This document shows, piece by piece, positions 15,654 to 17,996 of a stretch of 17,996 nt of DNA; the stretch's first letter is position 1; every line of letters begins with the position of its first letter. This stretch comes from Clostridia bacterium (GTDB lineage Bacteria; Bacillota; Clostridia; Christensenellales; UBA1242): NCBI GenBank assembly GCA_900767835.1, contig CAAGAO010000036.1, positions 1-17,996 of the forward strand, in the 5' to 3' direction. A program made the translations under genes and the position numbers. Below the pieces are notes generated by a model, which worked only from the letters and a program-made list of their open reading frames with translations, was not told the origin of the DNA and ran no database searches.

Positions 15654-15681
15654 AGTATACATAATTATTTTAATTTTGCAA
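15654..15681 (-). promoter_or_regulatory. Promoter of the comM-dprA-topA-trmFO operon
   Basis: On the - strand TTGCAA (15681-15676) and TATACT (15659-15654) are 16 nt apart. The -10 matches five of six consensus bases and the -35 four of six. The start point would be near 15647, leaving a short leader just ahead of the ribosome-binding site. Confidence 0.5.
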
Positions 15682-15813
15682 AACGATTAAAGAAAATACA
15701 ACCAAATAGTAATTCATTTTTAGTGATGTTAAAATTTACAAATATTTTTTATTAATAGTTTTTTATTGTATATTATGGCTAAACAAATTGATATTTAATT
15801 ACATGATTTTGCC

Positions 15814-15840
15814 ATATTTATCATTGATTGTGATAAATAT
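15814..15840. promoter_or_regulatory. Perfect inverted repeat, candidate operator
   Basis: The arms atatttatca (15814-15823) and tgataaatat (15831-15840) are exact reverse complements with a 7-nt spacer. The repeat lies in the 310-bp divergent gap between comM and the XRE regulator gene, about 105 bp upstream of the latter's ATG. Symmetry and placement suit a binding site for a dimeric HTH protein, possibly the neighbouring regulator itself. The rest of the gap is AT-rich, with no other strong signal besides the comM promoter and a TATAAT at 15906-15911. Confidence 0.5.
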
Positions 15841-15944
15841 TTGTATATATCATTATGTTGAATAGATAAATTTTCTTAAACCTTATATATTATCACTTTT
15901 TGTTATATAATTTTTTTACAATATTTAAAATAAGGATAATATTT

Positions 15945-16316
15945 ATGGTTAGATTAAAAGAACTACGCCAACAAAATGGCTACACACAAAAAGAATTATC
16001 AAAACTTGTAAACTATTCACAAAACTTAATTTCAACTTGGGAATCCGGCATTCACGAACCTAATATTAAAGCACTTGTTTCACTTGCCAATATTTTTAAT
16101 GTTAGTGTTGATTATTTAATAGGCAATGAAAATAATGTCCCAAAAGAGATTAACAATTCACTCTATATAAAACTAACTAAACACCTATCTCCTAACCAAC
16201 AATCCTGTATTAAAGACATTGTCGATTTAGATGAACCCCTAGCCTTGCAAGCCAAGGTTTACATAAAGGGCTTAAAAGAAGCATCCGATTATTATAAAAA
16301 AAAGGCACAAGCTTAA
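15945..16316 (+). CDS. XRE-family helix-turn-helix transcriptional regulator
   Basis: The 123-residue protein starts at the ATG at 15945, which has AAGGA eight bases upstream; an earlier in-frame start at 15900 would add 15 hydrophobic residues with no support. Residues 1-60 form a Cro/CI-type HTH: LRQQNGYTQKELSKLVNYSQ for helices 2-3 and STWESGIHEPNIKALVSLANIFNVSVDYLIG for the remainder. The C-terminal half is helical and short (about 60 residues), likely for dimerisation, and has no protease or cofactor-binding domain. A perfect TATAAT (15906-15911) lies upstream but without a clear -35. The gene stands alone, diverges from comM and has a terminator at 16325-16358. Its target is unknown; the inverted repeat at 15814-15840 suggests autoregulation. 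Confidence 0.92.
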   Translation: MVRLKELRQQNGYTQKELSKLVNYSQNLISTWESGIHEPNIKALVSLANIFNVSVDYLIGNENNVPKEINNSLYIKLTKHLSPNQQSCIKDIVDLDEPLALQAKVYIKGLKEASDYYKKKAQA

Positions 16317-16324
16317 ATTGATAA

Positions 16325-16358
16325 ACACCACAAATGAATAAATTAGTGGTGTTTTTTA
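16325..16358 (+). terminator. Terminator of the XRE gene
   Basis: The stem acaccac/gtggtgt (16325-16331 with 16346-16352), extendable by one A-T pair, is followed on the + strand by a run of T. It begins eight bases after the stop. Confidence 0.85.
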
Positions 16359-16362
16359 TTAT

Positions 16363-16397
16363 AAAAAACTCACATAAGATTTAACATCTAATGTGAG
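16363..16397 (-). terminator. Terminator of the secreted LRR gene
   Basis: Arms ctcacat (16369-16375) and atgtgag (16391-16397) pair, with a further agat/atct pairing inside (16377-16380 with 16386-16389). On the - strand the hairpin is followed by TTTTTT (16368-16363). It lies 18 nt after the stop of the LRR gene and back to back with the XRE terminator. Confidence 0.85.
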
Positions 16398-16415
16398 AAT
16401 TTATTTATATGATAA

Positions 16416-17855
16416 TTACTTTATTGCTTCCGCTTTGGTTATCTCACCATCTGTGCAATATATTGTGAAATCGCTTTTTCCTTCATACCATTTGTTGGCT
16501 ATTGCATCTGCTTTGCTAATCGCATTCCATTCAGCTTTTGTTCCTTTAAAAATAATTGTATGCAAATTAGTAGAACCGGAAAAAATACTACCTTCAATTC
16601 GTGTTAGACTATTTGGTAATGTTATTTTAGTTAAATTTTCGCAACTACCAAATGCACCGTATCCTATGCGTTCTATACCATTTGGTATTATTAAAGATGG
16701 CACAAGAGTATGTGAGAAAACCTCATTTCCTATATTTTTAACACCTTCTTCTATTTCAACCATAGTTATTGTATCACAATTTAGTCTATTTACAGTACTT
16801 ACTCCTTTTGGAATTTTTATATAGCGAACTTTTGTTGCGACAATAAAGCTTTGACCTATATTTTTTACACTCGATGGAATACCATAAGAAACTAAGTTTG
16901 TTCCACTTCCAAAAGATTCTTGACCAATAGTTTCTAATGTGTTTGGTAAAGAAACCTTCTCTATCTTCTCATTTGCCGAGTTAAAAGAATAAAAAGCAAA
17001 GTCGTTTATTGTAGTGATACCATCTAATATAACTAGTTTAGTAAAATTTGTTGTGTTAATTTTGTTATCTGGTGGTGTAGCATTTGCCTTTCCAATAGTT
17101 ATTATTGTTTTGCCTGGTAAATCTGTAAATGTTGATGGAATTACTAAAACATCTGATGTGCCGTCTGATGCTGGAACTCCATATATTTTTGTTGGATTTG
17201 TTGCATCATCAAAAGTAAAACCTTGTGATGAGATTTGTGTGTTTAGTTTTGAAAACTTTACTGACAATGAAACATTTTCTACTGTTGGTATTTCTGTGTA
17301 TTTACCATTTGTAATTTTTGGGAATAGGATAAATGTTAATGTTGCGGTTTTTGATTTTGTGCCTTCATTGGTTGTGTATAACACTTGCAAAGCATTATCA
17401 CAAACAAAATCGCATTTTGCAGACTCAGGAACTGTAACATCTGCATCTACTAACACTTCATAACTAGACTGATTTGTTATTGTTAAAACAATTCTAACTT
17501 GTTCTAAATCACCAGTTTCGCCCATATCACTGAAAAATACATCACCAAAAGTTAATGCACCACTGTTGCCTGTTATTTTTAATGGTGAAGTTTCGGTCAC
17601 ATCGGTTGTGCCATTTTTTAAATAAACTTTTTCGCTGTCTTGTGTTGGTTTTGCAATTGGTGTGCCATCTTTGGTTGTAGAATGTCCGTAAATATATCCG
17701 GAAATATCTACATTACAATTATGTGCAGTAAACCCAATAGTGCCAGTTACATTTAGACTGGCATTTTTTGCTGAGTATACACCTATTGCTATGGCGGCAA
17801 CGCATAGGCATAAAACAGCAATGTTTAGTAACATACTAATTTTCCTTTTTTTCAT
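16416..17855 (-). CDS. Secreted BspA-type leucine-rich-repeat surface protein
   Basis: The 479-residue protein has a basic N-terminus and a hydrophobic segment (about 7-28, ending GVYSA) that serves as signal peptide or anchor; the layout recalls SipW-processed TasA/camelysin-like precursors. Residues 31-205 form a beta-rich region beginning SLNVTGTIGFTAHNCNV. A linker with VPASDGTSDVLVIPSTF (227-243) leads to BspA-type repeats of about 20-23 residues from about 272 to 440, with the LPNTLETIGQESF and IPNGIERIGYGAF pattern. The end (EWNAISKAD, FTIYCTDGEITK) is the usual cap of such proteins. There is no LPXTG motif. AGGAG lies six bases before the ATG. The likely role is surface adhesion or binding of host or bacterial partners, inferred from domains only. 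Confidence 0.9.
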   Translation of the reverse strand: MKKRKISMLLNIAVLCLCVAAIAIGVYSAKNASLNVTGTIGFTAHNCNVDISGYIYGHSTTKDGTPIAKPTQDSEKVYLKNGTTDVTETSPLKITGNSGALTFGDVFFSDMGETGDLEQVRIVLTITNQSSYEVLVDADVTVPESAKCDFVCDNALQVLYTTNEGTKSKTATLTFILFPKITNGKYTEIPTVENVSLSVKFSKLNTQISSQGFTFDDATNPTKIYGVPASDGTSDVLVIPSTFTDLPGKTIITIGKANATPPDNKINTTNFTKLVILDGITTINDFAFYSFNSANEKIEKVSLPNTLETIGQESFGSGTNLVSYGIPSSVKNIGQSFIVATKVRYIKIPKGVSTVNRLNCDTITMVEIEEGVKNIGNEVFSHTLVPSLIIPNGIERIGYGAFGSCENLTKITLPNSLTRIEGSIFSGSTNLHTIIFKGTKAEWNAISKADAIANKWYEGKSDFTIYCTDGEITKAEAIK

Positions 17856-17996
17856 ATTTTCTCCTTTTTTTGTAATGAAGTTTTACTTTTTTATGCATTG
17901 AATAGTTTATTATTTTAGTTTTTACAAAAACGATAATATTTATTTGTTAAACTAAAAATTTAACATTTAACACATTAAAAAGTAACTATTATTACT
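17856..17996 (-). other. AT-rich upstream region of the secreted LRR gene
   Basis: This region holds the AGGAG ribosome-binding site of the LRR gene next to its ATG. A possible but poor promoter reads TTGTAA and TATTCA at 17 nt on the - strand within about 17900-17930. No repeat copy, hairpin or reading frame of note was seen; the sequence runs off the window. Confidence 0.3.

Noticed and set aside
15900..15944. A 15-residue N-terminal extension of the XRE regulator.
   Set aside because: The AAGGA site at 15932-15936 is placed for the ATG at 15945, and the HTH domain starts directly there; the extension overlaps the TATAAT box.
17014..17463. A 149-residue + strand frame opposite the secreted LRR gene.
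   Set aside because: Antisense shadow of a gene with clear LRR periodicity and a strong ribosome-binding site; no start signal of its own.

Overview
The window is AT-rich DNA using the standard bacterial code: TGA is a true stop (for example at the ends of comM and trmFO), while TTG and GTG are possible starts. The gene order comM-dprA-topA-trmFO followed by hslV-hslU, A/G-rich Shine-Dalgarno sites before most genes, a YlmC/YmxH-type PRC-barrel protein, a secreted M60-type metallopeptidase and two BspA-type leucine-rich-repeat proteins point to an uncultured, probably gut-associated member of the Bacillota (Clostridia-like). The exact lineage cannot be fixed from the sequence.

Layout. (a) 1-4860: an unrecognised 182-residue protein on the + strand and, facing it on the - strand, a PRC-barrel protein and a 1086-residue membrane-anchored M60-type peptidase. 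The two outward-lying starts (182-residue gene at 148, peptidase at 4537) are each preceded by a copy of the same structured element. (b) 4858-6766: hslVU, a two-gene ATP-dependent protease operon with its own near-consensus promoter and a terminator. (c) 6883-9028: a third, degraded copy of the element, then an unusual two-gene unit (97-residue unknown protein and a 541-residue cytoplasmic LRR protein) with its own extended -10 promoter. (d) 9128-9483: a gene-free stretch with several strong hairpins. (e) 9484-15681: the housekeeping/competence operon comM-dprA-topA-trmFO with overlapping or close genes. (f) 15682-17996: an XRE-type repressor on the + strand with a perfect inverted repeat upstream, converging through back-to-back terminators on a secreted LRR protein.

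How the parts relate. ComM and DprA handle incoming DNA during natural transformation, TopA relaxes supercoils and TrmFO methylates U54 of tRNA. In Bacillus-type genomes trmFO is followed by xerC, hslV, hslU and codY. Here xerC and codY are absent and the 97-residue/LRR unit lies between trmFO and hslV. The M60 peptidase and the secreted LRR protein are likely cell-surface products for interaction with host glycoproteins.

Most interesting signal. A roughly 115-140 nt element occurs three times. Two copies sit upstream of start codons with an identical 31-nt gap to the ATG. The copies differ in ways that keep base pairing: one clear compensatory change in one hairpin, and a replaced apical part that still pairs. 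In front of the peptidase gene the predicted promoter lies upstream of the element, so it would be transcribed as a structured 5' leader. This is a candidate undescribed cis-regulatory RNA, or a mobile palindromic repeat taken over as a leader. No tRNA, rRNA, CRISPR array or insertion sequence was found.
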